Assembly: GCA_964613035.1 (NCBI GenBank)
Contig: CAZTFQ010000001.1
Span: forward strand, 1-64,000
Direction of reading: 5' to 3'
Length of the DNA: 64,000 bases
Origin: CAVIQK01 sp964613035
Lineage (GTDB): Bacteria; Bacillota; Clostridia; Christensenellales; DTU072
This document shows positions 1-8,174 of the stretch, one piece after another. Numbering within the stretch: position 1 is the first letter of the stretch; each line of letters begins with the position of its first letter. The position numbers and the translations under genes are program-made. A model generated the notes under the pieces. That model was not told the DNA's origin, searched no databases, and saw nothing but the letters and a program-made list of their open reading frames with translations.

Positions 1-40
1 AAAAAACCTAAACCAAACTTTATGGGTTCGATTTAGGTTT
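1..40 (-). terminator. Rho-independent terminator after tRNA-Ser
   Basis: Reading the minus strand just past the tRNA 3' end, a 9-bp stem (AAACCTAAA at 40-32 pairing with TTTAGGTTT at 12-4) closes a loop containing a further AAC/GTT pairing. It runs into six T residues at the window edge. The stem is A/T-rich, so it is only moderately strong, but its place right behind the tRNA fits. Confidence 0.6.
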
Positions 41-44
41 TGAA

Positions 45-135
45 TGGCGGAGAAATCGGGATTTGAACCCGAGCTACGTTTCACCGTACTACTCCCTTAG
101 CAGGGGAGCCCCTTCAGCCACTTGGGTATTTCTCC
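45..135 (-). tRNA. tRNA-Ser (anticodon GCU)
   Basis: On the minus strand the sequence folds as a class II tRNA. The acceptor stem is GGAGAAA/TTTCTCC, the anticodon stem CTCCC/GGGAG encloses the loop CTGCTAA with anticodon GCT (plus positions 101-99), and a long variable arm has TACG/CGTA pairing. The T arm contains GGTTCAAATCC, and CCA is encoded at the 3' end (47-45). It decodes AGC/AGU serine codons. The GCU anticodon and long variable arm identify it as serine with little doubt. Confidence 0.95.
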
Positions 136-161
136 GTGCCGACTAATATTTATGCTTAATT

Positions 162-190
162 ATATTAGCATATCCGTGAGGGGCTGTCAA
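162..190 (-). promoter_or_regulatory. sigma-A promoter of tRNA-Ser
   Basis: The minus strand has a perfect TTGACA at 190-185, a 17-base spacer and TAATAT at 167-162. This places the start near 155, about 20 bases before the mature tRNA 5' end. The tRNA therefore has its own promoter and need not depend on readthrough from spoIIE. Confidence 0.75.
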
Positions 191-218
191 TAAATTGATT
201 TCGATTGGAGTTAAAATG

Positions 219-2468
219 TTAGCTTGCGAGGAATATTCTTCCTACAAGGCACGTCATATCGTCGTGTTTGCCGCCCAAAGAGAGGGCGTTTTTTACGACG
301 CTCTCGGCGATAACGCCCGGATTGACGCTGTCGGTCGCAGACAGTACGGCTTCTAATTTTTCTCTGTCCAAAATGTCCGAAACGCCGTCCGAAACGATAA
401 CGAACATATCTCCGTCGGATAATTTTCGGCGGGTGACCACGGGGACGATTTCGTCGACTATCCCGAGGGGCAGAGATCCGCAGGGGACCACGTCCACGTT
501 GTGCCCGGATTTGACGTAGCCTTCTCTTCCGCCGAGTTTAATGAAATCCACCGTCGCGTCGTTGAGATCTACCAGTGCCAGATCTATCGCATTGAAATCT
601 TCTTCCCCCTTAAGACTCAAGAGCCTTCCGGAAGCATAGAGAACGCTCTGACTGGAGAACCCCGCCTTATAGAAGTTTTCTATAAGATTGACTGCCAGAC
701 GGGAGGCTTCATAGGCATTTTCTCCGCTGCCCATTCCGTCCGCAAGTAACAGCATAACTTTGTTTTTCGAGATTTTCACGGCTTCTACGGCGTCTCCCGA
801 TTTGTCGTCATCGATAAGAGGCAGGCCGTATTCTCCGTAAGAGACGGCAAACCTCGGCGCGACTCCGTAGAAAACGGTTACGCCTCCCAGCACGCCCGTT
901 TCTCTGCGGGTCTCTTCCATTTTTACGCCGAGTATTTTCGAAACCAACATTGTCAAATAGGAATAATCTTCATATTCGGAAGTTAATCGAAGGGTCAATT
1001 CCAACCGATCTTTTTCTCCGAACAATATCGCGTCCGTGGCGGCGACGTTTTTGTAATTAAGCTCGGATATAAGCTTGCGCTCCGTTTTGCTGTCGTATTT
1101 TACGGGGACTTCCAAATCGGAAGAGAGGTCTTTAAGAACTTCTCCTACGCCGCCCATTTGTCTGCCCATGACGTCTTTTAAAACCCGATTGCCGTCTTCC
1201 TTTTTTAATCTGCGCACGGTGAGCGCCACTGCCGAATTGGCGGATTCTATCAACGTGTTGAGACGAGAACAATTGGCGGACAAAAACGGCGGAGTATCGA
1301 GAATGGACGCTTTTCCTCGCTCGACGGCGGAAGAAACCAGCTCCGCGACGAGAGCTTCGAGAGACCCTCCCATACATTCTTCGCAGGATTGCTTTCGAGG
1401 ACATAGATCGCAACAGCTTTCCAGGACCTTTTCGGACAACCTTGCGACACTGATTTCACCAGATCCGTCCGCACCGCCGTGTAGGACGGCTTCCATATCT
1501 TTGAATACGTCCGACAATATGCCTAGTCGTCGCGCTACGTCTTGTCTTGTCCGATTTATCAGAAAACGGGACCCCTGTTCTTTACTTTGGGTATCCGAAA
1601 TGCGGGAGAATAGGGGAGAGACAACTGCGTAAAACACGACAGACAAAAGACCTCCGAATCCTATTCCGATCCAGCGGAGATAGACGGACGTCCCGAAAAG
1701 GAAATAATCCGCAGCGATAAAAAGCGCACTCCCGAAGACATACGACAGAGCGGGGTGTCGTCTGCCTGCTACGATGCCTGCGGCGTACAGAAAGTATAGC
1801 GCGACCATGGATACGTCGGCGGGATATACGGATGCGAAGAGCCCCGTAAGCGCGCCGGTAGTAAGACATGCCAGAGCTCCGCAAGCGGAAGAAAAAGATA
1901 TGAAGCACGACGCTATAATCGGCAGAATATAAAATCCGTATAATTCCAACGGGGACGCCGCATATACGATTATGCCGAAAAAGACAACCACCGACAACCA
2001 TTCTCGCGGAGCCAGTTTATAATAAAGTCCGCGGGTTTCCAATGCGGAAAAAGCAACCGTGGCGACGGACAGCGTTGCGACGGACGCGACTACGGAAAGA
2101 CTTCCCGTGACGATGTGAGTTTCGTCAAAAGGAACGGAAGCGAAATACGTAAGAGACAATAGAATAGTGATTATCGGCAATATCGCCGAGCGTGGTTCTT
2201 TTTTATATCGATAGAAGAAAAACGCCGTTATCAATATGACGACGGGCGGAAGTATCGCGGGCACCAGTCCTATCAGGCTCCATTCCGCCAGTCCTACGGC
2301 GACGGCGTATACGGGGAGTATGAAAAGGAGATTTTTTCGTCTGCCGAACAGAGCGACTAAAAAACCGACGGAAAAGAATCGACCGCCGAGAGCCTTGTCG
2401 CCGAAGGCGAAAATTACGATGACGAGGGAATAAAGAAGATACGGTAATAATCGTTTTAATCGTTTCAT
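219..2468 (-). CDS. spoIIE: Stage II sporulation protein E (membrane PP2C-type phosphatase)
   Basis: This 749-residue protein has the SpoIIE layout. A hydrophobic N-terminal third (roughly residues 5-290) holds about ten membrane segments. A central region carries a cysteine cluster (CCDLCPRKQSCEEC, about residue 350). The C-terminal PP2C-like domain (about 530-745) has the metal-site motif LLLADGMGSGENA and a later VSDGVSD. In the family, SpoIIE dephosphorylates the anti-anti-sigma factor SpoIIAA, switching on sigma-F in the forespore, and works with FtsZ at the polar septum. Length is close to the Bacillus protein (about 830). No ribosome site precedes the ATG at 2468; a TATAAT lies 7 bases upstream, suggesting leaderless expression. 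It is divergent from tilS, with a candidate Spo0A box between them. Confidence 0.95.
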   Translation of the reverse strand: MKRLKRLLPYLLYSLVIVIFAFGDKALGGRFFSVGFLVALFGRRKNLLFILPVYAVAVGLAEWSLIGLVPAILPPVVILITAFFFYRYKKEPRSAILPIITILLSLTYFASVPFDETHIVTGSLSVVASVATLSVATVAFSALETRGLYYKLAPREWLSVVVFFGIIVYAASPLELYGFYILPIIASCFISFSSACGALACLTTGALTGLFASVYPADVSMVALYFLYAAGIVAGRRHPALSYVFGSALFIAADYFLFGTSVYLRWIGIGFGGLLSVVFYAVVSPLFSRISDTQSKEQGSRFLINRTRQDVARRLGILSDVFKDMEAVLHGGADGSGEISVARLSEKVLESCCDLCPRKQSCEECMGGSLEALVAELVSSAVERGKASILDTPPFLSANCSRLNTLIESANSAVALTVRRLKKEDGNRVLKDVMGRQMGGVGEVLKDLSSDLEVPVKYDSKTERKLISELNYKNVAATDAILFGEKDRLELTLRLTSEYEDYSYLTMLVSKILGVKMEETRRETGVLGGVTVFYGVAPRFAVSYGEYGLPLIDDDKSGDAVEAVKISKNKVMLLLADGMGSGENAYEASRLAVNLIENFYKAGFSSQSVLYASGRLLSLKGEEDFNAIDLALVDLNDATVDFIKLGGREGYVKSGHNVDVVPCGSLPLGIVDEIVPVVTRRKLSDGDMFVIVSDGVSDILDREKLEAVLSATDSVNPGVIAESVVKNALSLGGKHDDMTCLVGRIFLAS

Positions 2469-2475
2469 ACGGGAT

Positions 2476-2504
2476 ATTATAAATGAAAATATCGGACGAA
2501 AAGA
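2476..2504 (-). promoter_or_regulatory. Putative spoIIE promoter (leaderless spacing)
   Basis: On the minus strand a perfect TATAAT (2481-2476) ends 7 bases before the spoIIE ATG. At 17 bases upstream lies only TCTTTT, so the -35 is poor. That would suit an activator-dependent promoter, as spoIIE is Spo0A-dependent in Bacillus. The expected start point is at or within a base of the ATG. Confidence 0.5.
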
Positions 2505-2541
2505 TGGCGACTTAATCGTAAAAGCTCGTATCGAGGAGATT

Positions 2542-2550
2542 TTTGTCGAA
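2542..2550 (+). promoter_or_regulatory. Candidate Spo0A-binding box
   Basis: TTTGTCGAA matches the 0A-box core TGTCGAA exactly. It lies in the divergent spoIIE-tilS spacer, about 75 bases upstream of the presumed spoIIE start. Spo0A control of spoIIE is established in Bacillus; use of this particular site is inference, and a 7-base core can occur by chance. Confidence 0.4.
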
Positions 2551-2563
2551 AAGGTCTCCGCTA

Positions 2564-2592
2564 TTTACAAAAAGTTGCCGATGATATATAAT
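2564..2592 (+). promoter_or_regulatory. tilS-cca promoter giving a leaderless mRNA
   Basis: TTTACA (2564-2569), a 17-base spacer and a perfect TATAAT (2587-2592). The -10 ends 6 bases before the in-frame ATG at 2599, so the start point is predicted on or next to that A. The promoter lies inside the longer possible reading frame beginning at 2575, which argues against the upstream TTG (2575) and ATG (2581) starts. Confidence 0.7.
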
Positions 2593-2598
2593 CGAGAT

Positions 2599-3861
2599 AT
2601 GGAAATGAACTTAAACAAAAATAAAAAATACGGTCTGGCGGTGTCCGGCGGAGTCGATTCGATGGTTATGATGGAACTTGCCTATCGGCAAGGGCTAAAT
2701 TGTATAGTATTGACCGTGGATCACAATTTGCGATCGGACAGTAAGTCGGATGCGGATTTCGTCGAGAAGGAAGCTTCCCTCAGAGGATACGAAACGGTGA
2801 GAGTCTCGGTCGACGTCTCGGGAGAGGCGAAGAAGTCGGGCGATTCCGAAGAATTGGCAGGAAGAAAACTCCGATACGAGTTTTTTGAAACAGTTGCGGA
2901 GAATAGAGGGCTGGACTATATATTGTTGGCGCATCATCTGGACGATCAAGCGGAAACGGTCCTGATGAGGATATGCCGAGGCACCGGGGTGGCGGGACTC
3001 AAAGGAATAGAAAACAGAGGGATTTTCATTAGACCGCTACTCAACTTTTCTAAAGAAGATATTAGGAATTTTGCCAAGGAAAACCGCATTGAATTCAGAG
3101 AAGACTCTACCAATGCCGACACTCTTTACAAACGGAATTTTTTTCGCAACAAGATTCTCCCGGAGCTCAAGAAAGAATACCCCGATTTGGATTCGGCGGT
3201 GTCTAGACTGGTAGAAAGCGCGGCTGAGACGGAAGATTATTTCAGTTCCGTTCTGGTGCCCTACGTCGCGACGGAAGACGAGGCGTCGCTGGGAGAAGAA
3301 GTCTTCAAGGTACACGGCGCCGTCGGGAAAAGATCCGTACTCGAGGCGATTAAGGCGCTGGGGATATATAAAGATATAGAGCTCAAAACGTACAAAACGA
3401 TTTTTTCGCTCAGGTCGCGTCCAAGCAATACGGAGGTCGATATCGGTCAGGGGCTGGTCGCGAGACGGTCGTACGACGGTTTGATTATTGCCAAAAAGCA
3501 CCTTGCGGAGGTCTATGAAAAGCCTTTTTCGGTTACGGAAACGTATGAGTTCGGGGGGAAGAGATATAGTTTCGAGCCGTCGGACGAATTGATTAAAGGA
3601 ATGACGCTGGACGTGAAGAAGATCCCCGCCGATGCGATCGTGAGGACGAGAAGAGAAGGCGATACCTTCAAGCGTTATAAGGGTGGGAGAAAAAGCTTGT
3701 CGGATTATCTTACTGACGAAAAGATCCCGAGAAGCGTAAGAGAAGGACTGTTGGTCCTGGCGTCAGGCAGAGAAGTGTTGATGATTTTTGGCAAGGAAAT
3801 TTCCGATTACGTCAAAATAGACGACGAAACCGTCGAGAGATACGTATTGAGGATAAAATGA
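2599..3861 (+). CDS. tilS: tRNA(Ile)-lysidine synthetase
   Basis: This enzyme modifies the wobble cytidine of tRNA-Ile(CAU) to lysidine using lysine and ATP, so the tRNA reads AUA. The N-terminal N-type ATP pyrophosphatase domain has the PP-loop SGGVDS (residues 16-21) and downstream HHLDDQAETVLMR and GLKGI motifs typical of TilS. A middle helical domain and a C-terminal domain complete a full-length protein of about 420 residues. The reading frame is open from 2575, but the start at 2599 (or 2605) is preferred because the promoter -10 sits at 2587-2592; no ribosome site is present. Its stop overlaps the start of cca in an ATGA, so the two tRNA-maturation genes are translationally coupled. 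Confidence 0.95.
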   Translation: MEMNLNKNKKYGLAVSGGVDSMVMMELAYRQGLNCIVLTVDHNLRSDSKSDADFVEKEASLRGYETVRVSVDVSGEAKKSGDSEELAGRKLRYEFFETVAENRGLDYILLAHHLDDQAETVLMRICRGTGVAGLKGIENRGIFIRPLLNFSKEDIRNFAKENRIEFREDSTNADTLYKRNFFRNKILPELKKEYPDLDSAVSRLVESAAETEDYFSSVLVPYVATEDEASLGEEVFKVHGAVGKRSVLEAIKALGIYKDIELKTYKTIFSLRSRPSNTEVDIGQGLVARRSYDGLIIAKKHLAEVYEKPFSVTETYEFGGKRYSFEPSDELIKGMTLDVKKIPADAIVRTRREGDTFKRYKGGRKSLSDYLTDEKIPRSVREGLLVLASGREVLMIFGKEISDYVKIDDETVERYVLRIK

Positions 3862-5234
3862 TGGTCGGTAAAAAAACGAAACTGCGTTTTCCCGAGGCTG
3901 AAGACAACGCCTTGAAAGAATTGGCGGAATATGTTCCGTCGAGACTGTACGTGGTGGGCGGCGCGGTGAGAGAATCGCTTGCCGATTACGTACGCGCGAC
4001 CGACATAGATTTGGCGTGCGACCTTACGCCGCAAGAAATAACGGCGGTACTTGAAGGGACGCCGTTTTCGGTGAAGCCTACTTCTCCTAAACTCGGGACG
4101 CTCAAAATAATCAAAGACAACGTCTCATTCGAATATACTACTTTTCGCACGGACAGTTATCCTGACGGCGGTCGGCATATGCCCGACGAAGTTAAATTCA
4201 CGTCTTCCGTAGAAGAGGACGCGTCGAGAAGAGATTTCACCGTCAACGCGCTCTATTACGATCCTAAAAACGAGGAGCTCCTAGACCCTACGGGACGGGG
4301 ACTGAAGGATCTGTCCGAGAGAGTTTTGGCGACGGTCAGAGACCCCGACGACGTGCTGTCGGAAGACGGACTGAGGCTATTAAGACTCGTTAGATTCTCC
4401 GCGTCTCTCGGGTTGAAGATAGATAGGGATACGTTTCTTTCCGCAAAAAACAATGCTCGACTCATTCTCGACGTGGCTCCGGAAAGGATTAGAACAGAAT
4501 TAGACAAAATTCTGGTTGCGGATACCGTACGAGGGATTATGGGAGCCCAATATTACGCATTGACGCTTATGGACGAGCTCGGACTGTTGTCTCTTGTGTT
4601 GCCGGAAATAGTACCTTGTTACGATTATCCGCAGAATCCTAAGTATCATAAATATCCTCTCGACAAGCACATATTCAAGGCGGTCAGATACGCTCCGTCA
4701 CGGCTCCGTCTCGTCGCGCTTCTTCACGATCTGGGCAAACCTTCTTCTAAGCTGAAATACGGCTCTCATCTGCGACACGGAGAAGAGTCGGAGAGGATAG
4801 CGCGCGACGTGATGAACAGACTTCTTTATCCCAAAAAGGTCATCGAGCGCACGGCTAAAATTATTCGATATCATATGTTCGATCTTAGGTGCGAGGCGGA
4901 TGAGAAAACCTTGAGAATATTTGTCCAGAAGAATTGCGACATAATAGACGATCTGATAGATTTTAAGGTCGCCGACGCCAGAGCCAAGGGGGATTCCGTA
5001 GTGCCGGGTTCGGCAGTAAGATTGAGAAAGACGTATGAAAAAATGAAGTCCGAAGGCGTGCCTTTTTTCGTGTCGGATCTGAAGATAGATGGCAACGACC
5101 TCGTCGCGAGAGAAATACCCGTCGAGGACAGAGGAAAATTATTGTCGACGATATTGGAACGTGCCGCTTACGACGAAACGATGCGCACGAGAGAAGGTCA
5201 GCTCGAGTACGTGCGCAAGAGATACTCCCTTTAG
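3858..5234 (+). CDS. cca: CCA tRNA nucleotidyltransferase (HD-domain type)
   Basis: This class II nucleotidyltransferase of 458 residues adds or repairs the 3' CCA of tRNAs, or acts in the closely related poly(A) polymerase role. The head domain has LYVVGGAVRESL followed by the metal-binding DIDLAC (DxD). The RRDFTVNALYYD motif and the D-G-L-R-L-L-R helix are also family hallmarks. From about residue 285 an HD phosphohydrolase domain is present (LLHDLGKP, then HGEESERIA). The ATG overlaps the tilS stop by 4 bases. Its own stop is interlocked with the convergent vanW stop (TTAG). The tRNA-Ser in this window already encodes CCA, so a repair role is at least part of its job. Confidence 0.92.
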   Translation: MMVGKKTKLRFPEAEDNALKELAEYVPSRLYVVGGAVRESLADYVRATDIDLACDLTPQEITAVLEGTPFSVKPTSPKLGTLKIIKDNVSFEYTTFRTDSYPDGGRHMPDEVKFTSSVEEDASRRDFTVNALYYDPKNEELLDPTGRGLKDLSERVLATVRDPDDVLSEDGLRLLRLVRFSASLGLKIDRDTFLSAKNNARLILDVAPERIRTELDKILVADTVRGIMGAQYYALTLMDELGLLSLVLPEIVPCYDYPQNPKYHKYPLDKHIFKAVRYAPSRLRLVALLHDLGKPSSKLKYGSHLRHGEESERIARDVMNRLLYPKKVIERTAKIIRYHMFDLRCEADEKTLRIFVQKNCDIIDDLIDFKVADARAKGDSVVPGSAVRLRKTYEKMKSEGVPFFVSDLKIDGNDLVAREIPVEDRGKLLSTILERAAYDETMRTREGQLEYVRKRYSL

Positions 5235-6016
5235 TCGGACTCTTTACTTATCAATTTAACTCCGCTCTGCGCTTTGTAATAGGACGTGCGGAGTTTTTCT
5301 TTTTTACCGTCGATTATTCTGTAGGCGGTCACGACGTATCCGTCGCGTGCGGGTACGAGAATTTTTTCGACGGGTTCTCCGTCCGGACCTCGCTCGTTCG
5401 TGTATTCGATTTCGTAGTCGCCTTCTATGACTTTTTCCACTACGGCGGACAGACGGATTTTTCCGACGACGGAAGTCTTTTGAGAATAAATCGTCGTCGT
5501 CAGATTTTGACCGTCCGCGGTCATGCATATTATGGCGGGATAATCGGTAGTGTTGACGATCACCAGATCGGCGTATTCCGATACGGCGGCGTCCAGCCCG
5601 GGTGCGACGTATGAGGCGGGGTAGGAATGATTGACGGATTTTTCTACGTCGAGTCCCGCAAGCAGCGCCGCGTTGAAGAGTGCCGTGGATACCTGACAGA
5701 CTCCGCCGCCTATTCCCGATACGTACTTGCCGTTTTCTATAACGGGAGCTTCTCTGTATCCGCGTTCTGCGGTTCTTTTCCCGACTACCGCGTTGAATGA
5801 CAGACTCCCGCCCGACGGAAGATACGTTCCGTCGAGAGCCGTTGCGGCAAGAGCGACGTTATGTTTTCGCCCGTCGGAGGAGGATCCGTAACGGGTTACG
5901 TAACGAGCGACTTCCTCGAAGTATCCCTCGCCGTCTTCGTAGGGAAACTCGTAACAACTTCCCGTTGCCGTTATCAATACGGATATAACCAGAAGAATAA
6001 TGAGCGATCTTTTCAC
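5231..6016 (-). CDS. VanW family exported protein
   Basis: This 261-residue protein starts at GTG with an N-terminal hydrophobic segment ending in ATGSC (Cys21), so it is exported and possibly lipid-anchored, although Thr at -3 is unusual for a lipobox. The central VanW domain is clear: SFNAVVGKRTAERGY, GIGGGVCQVSTALFNA and HSYPASYV. The C-terminal 90 residues are beta-rich with a G5-like look (EKVIEGDYEIEY). VanW-domain proteins are common in spore formers and often cell-wall associated, but their biochemical role is not settled; the name reflects vancomycin clusters, not proven resistance. No ribosome site precedes the GTG; a CATACT lies 6 bases upstream, which could be a sigma-A or sigma-G type -10. 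Confidence 0.85.
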   Translation of the reverse strand: MKRSLIILLVISVLITATGSCYEFPYEDGEGYFEEVARYVTRYGSSSDGRKHNVALAATALDGTYLPSGGSLSFNAVVGKRTAERGYREAPVIENGKYVSGIGGGVCQVSTALFNAALLAGLDVEKSVNHSYPASYVAPGLDAAVSEYADLVIVNTTDYPAIICMTADGQNLTTTIYSQKTSVVGKIRLSAVVEKVIEGDYEIEYTNERGPDGEPVEKILVPARDGYVVTAYRIIDGKKEKLRTSYYKAQSGVKLISKESD

Positions 6017-6072
6017 GATGATAGTATGAGAAATACGACTCGATTTTCGCGGAAAAAATAAAAAATTCGGTA

Positions 6073-6101
6073 TTGATTTTTATCTTTTCACATTGTATAA
6101 T
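6073..6101 (+). promoter_or_regulatory. sigma-A promoter of the GPH symporter gene
   Basis: TTGATT (6073-6078), a 17-base spacer and a perfect TATAAT (6096-6101). The start is predicted near 6108, leaving a 40-base leader with a clear GGAGG (6137-6141) before the ATG at 6148. Confidence 0.8.
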
Positions 6102-6147
6102 AGATTAGACGCATTGATTGCGCCTTACTTTACATTGGAGGCAAAAA

Positions 6148-8055
6148 ATGGAAGAAACCAAACAATCCTTCTGGGATAAGCCGCTGTTCCATAAGATACT
6201 CGGCACCGATCCCTCGAAACCCGAAGAAATGCAACCTAAAGAGGTGCTTTCTTATTCGTTTGCCGGCTTCGGTCAAAACCTTATCTGTCAGCTGGTCTCG
6301 TCGTTTTTCCTGTTCTATCTGACGGACGCGGTAAAACTCCCCACCTTCGGTCTGGCGGTTATGTTCCTCTGCGCGAGACTCTTCGACGCGTTCAACGACC
6401 CGATTATGGGTACGATCGTTGACAGGACGAGGACCAAGAACGGTAAAATGAGACCGTATCTGAAAGCCATGCCCATTCCGATCGGCGTGCTGACGATACT
6501 CCTGTTCTCGCAGTTTATTCCGACCGATACGGCGGTAGGCACGGCGTTGCCTTTCGCAATCTCCACCGTTATTTATCTGGCGTGGGGTATCTGCTACACC
6601 ATCGTAGACGTACCTTACTGGGGACTGGCTTCTTCCATGACCAAAGATACCGACAAGCGTAACACCATGCTTACCATAGCGCGTCTTTTCTGTACGATAG
6701 GCGCAGGTTTGGTAACGGTTCTTCTTCCTGCCATACAAGGTATCATCGAGTCCAACGTCGTCGCCGACATCCTCGTCGGAGCTCCCGATAAAGTCCTCGC
6801 CGACGGCACCGTAATCGCGGTCGCAAAAGACACCATTATGTCTATGAAGGACTCTATTAACGAAGGGTATATGCAAGCAGCCATCGATGCGGGGTTGATT
6901 CCGGCAGCCTTGACTTCTTCCGATTGGCTCCCGATTCAGTCCGCAGGCAACACGGTATGGAAATATATCGTCGTCGATGCGCAATATAATCAAATAGAAG
7001 CGGATCTCGCTATGGGATACAAGATTTTTTATCTAATCGCCGCGGCAATCATCGCTGTCTGTGCGGTGCCCACGTTCTTCGTCGGATATAAGAATACGAA
7101 AGAGAGATATTATGAAGACGAGTCCAAGGTTCAGTCCCTCGGGCACAACGTGAAAGTTCTTATGAAGAACAAACCCGCGCTTCTTCTTATCCTCACGGGC
7201 TTCCTCGGATGTCTCCGTCTCATCTATATGACCAGCGGTATCTACTATGCCAAGTATTGCCTCGGTAACGTCGGTATGAACAGTATTCTTACCCTCCTCG
7301 TAGTCCCCGGCGGACTTATAGCGACCGTTACCACGCCTATTCTCAGTAAAAAAATGGGTAAGCGTAATCTCTTCATCGTATCTCACCTCATCGGCGGAAT
7401 AGCGATGACTGCGCTCTATTTCTTAGGTAGATTTACGGGAGAAGGAGACGGTTCCAATACCGTATCGATGATAATGTTCTTCATCGTCCTTATACTCCTC
7501 GGACTTCCTTCGGGATACAGCAACATCATCCAGTACGCAATGATAGCCGACTCTATCGACTATCTGGAAGATAAAACGGGCGAGAGGGCGGAAGGCATAT
7601 GCTTCTCTCTCCAGACGCTTATTTCCAAGATCGGTATGGCTTTCGTCGCGTTCGTCGTCCTTATCGTCCTCTCCGTAGGCGGTTACGACGGTGCGTCCAA
7701 GGTTGCCGCGCCTATCAGCATAAGACAAGATATCTGGATGATGACCACGCTCCTCTGCGGTCTGTCCACGGTACTGTGCGTGATTCCGCTCTTCTTCTAT
7801 AACTTCAACGAAGACAAGCAGAGAGAGGCGGTCAAGAGAGTTACCGTCAAAAAGCTTGCCGGACTCACTCCCGAGACCTGGAACAGCTGGTCGGAAGAAG
7901 AACTTGCCGAAGCTATCGCTCGTTACGACGAAGAGCAGCTTGCTATCGAGTCGGTGAGCGTGGCTCCCGTAATCGACGTCAATCCTCTGTCCGAGAGCGT
8001 AGCGCTCGAAGAAATTGTGGAAGAAATCGTCGAAAACGAAGAGCACAACGACTAA
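6148..8055 (+). CDS. GPH-family sugar:cation symporter (MFS) with extra loop and tail
   Basis: This is a 12-segment transporter of the glycoside-pentoside-hexuronide:cation symporter family (MelB/XylP/UidB type). The signature DAFNDPIMGTIVDRTRTK and following GKMRPYL are plain. At 635 residues it is longer than the usual 450-500. About 90 extra residues (roughly 205-295) sit between segments 5 and 6, a loop that faces outward in MelB, and about 85 residues form an acidic tail rich in Glu and Val. The ATG at 6148 is chosen because GGAGG lies 6 bases upstream; the frame is open from 6118. The gene is monocistronic, with its own promoter and terminator. Substrate is unknown; nearby fucosidases make a glycan-derived sugar plausible but unproven. 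Confidence 0.85.
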   Translation: MEETKQSFWDKPLFHKILGTDPSKPEEMQPKEVLSYSFAGFGQNLICQLVSSFFLFYLTDAVKLPTFGLAVMFLCARLFDAFNDPIMGTIVDRTRTKNGKMRPYLKAMPIPIGVLTILLFSQFIPTDTAVGTALPFAISTVIYLAWGICYTIVDVPYWGLASSMTKDTDKRNTMLTIARLFCTIGAGLVTVLLPAIQGIIESNVVADILVGAPDKVLADGTVIAVAKDTIMSMKDSINEGYMQAAIDAGLIPAALTSSDWLPIQSAGNTVWKYIVVDAQYNQIEADLAMGYKIFYLIAAAIIAVCAVPTFFVGYKNTKERYYEDESKVQSLGHNVKVLMKNKPALLLILTGFLGCLRLIYMTSGIYYAKYCLGNVGMNSILTLLVVPGGLIATVTTPILSKKMGKRNLFIVSHLIGGIAMTALYFLGRFTGEGDGSNTVSMIMFFIVLILLGLPSGYSNIIQYAMIADSIDYLEDKTGERAEGICFSLQTLISKIGMAFVAFVVLIVLSVGGYDGASKVAAPISIRQDIWMMTTLLCGLSTVLCVIPLFFYNFNEDKQREAVKRVTVKKLAGLTPETWNSWSEEELAEAIARYDEEQLAIESVSVAPVIDVNPLSESVALEEIVEEIVENEEHND

Positions 8056-8075
8056 ATTTTTCTTAATAAAACGGA

Positions 8076-8101
8076 AGCGACCTTGTCGAGGTCGCTTTTT
8101 C
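8076..8101 (+). terminator. Rho-independent terminator of the symporter gene
   Basis: A perfect 8-bp stem AGCGACCT (8076-8083) and AGGTCGCT (8089-8096) with a 5-base loop, followed by five T residues, 20 bases after the symporter stop. Confidence 0.9.
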
Positions 8102-8102
8102 A

Positions 8103-8131
8103 TTGACGAGGGAGCTTTTTTATTATATACT
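8103..8131 (+). promoter_or_regulatory. sigma-A promoter of the S-component/SDR/GH95 operon
   Basis: TTGACG (8103-8108), a 17-base spacer and TATACT (8126-8131). It begins directly after the preceding terminator. The predicted start near 8138 gives a leader of about 37 bases. Confidence 0.75.
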
Positions 8132-8148
8132 AATAAAAAAATCGAGCG

Positions 8149-8171
8149 CGCCGAGGTGTCTCGGCGGAGGG
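8149..8171 (+). promoter_or_regulatory. Leader hairpin abutting the ribosome site
   Basis: CGCCGAG (8149-8155), loop GTGT, CTCGGCG (8160-8166) form a perfect 7-bp GC-rich hairpin whose last base is the first G of the GGAGGG ribosome site (8166-8171). It could restrict ribosome access or position the site. No known riboswitch fits in so short a leader. Confidence 0.5.
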
Positions 8172-8174
8172 CGT

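Noticed and set aside
5231..6016. VanW gene as a sign of vancomycin resistance
   Set aside because: No vanH/A/X ligase or regulator genes are present; VanW-domain proteins are widespread in sensitive spore formers.
8138..8174. Vitamin riboswitch ahead of the S-component gene
   Set aside because: The leader is about 37 bases with one hairpin, too short for known vitamin riboswitch classes.
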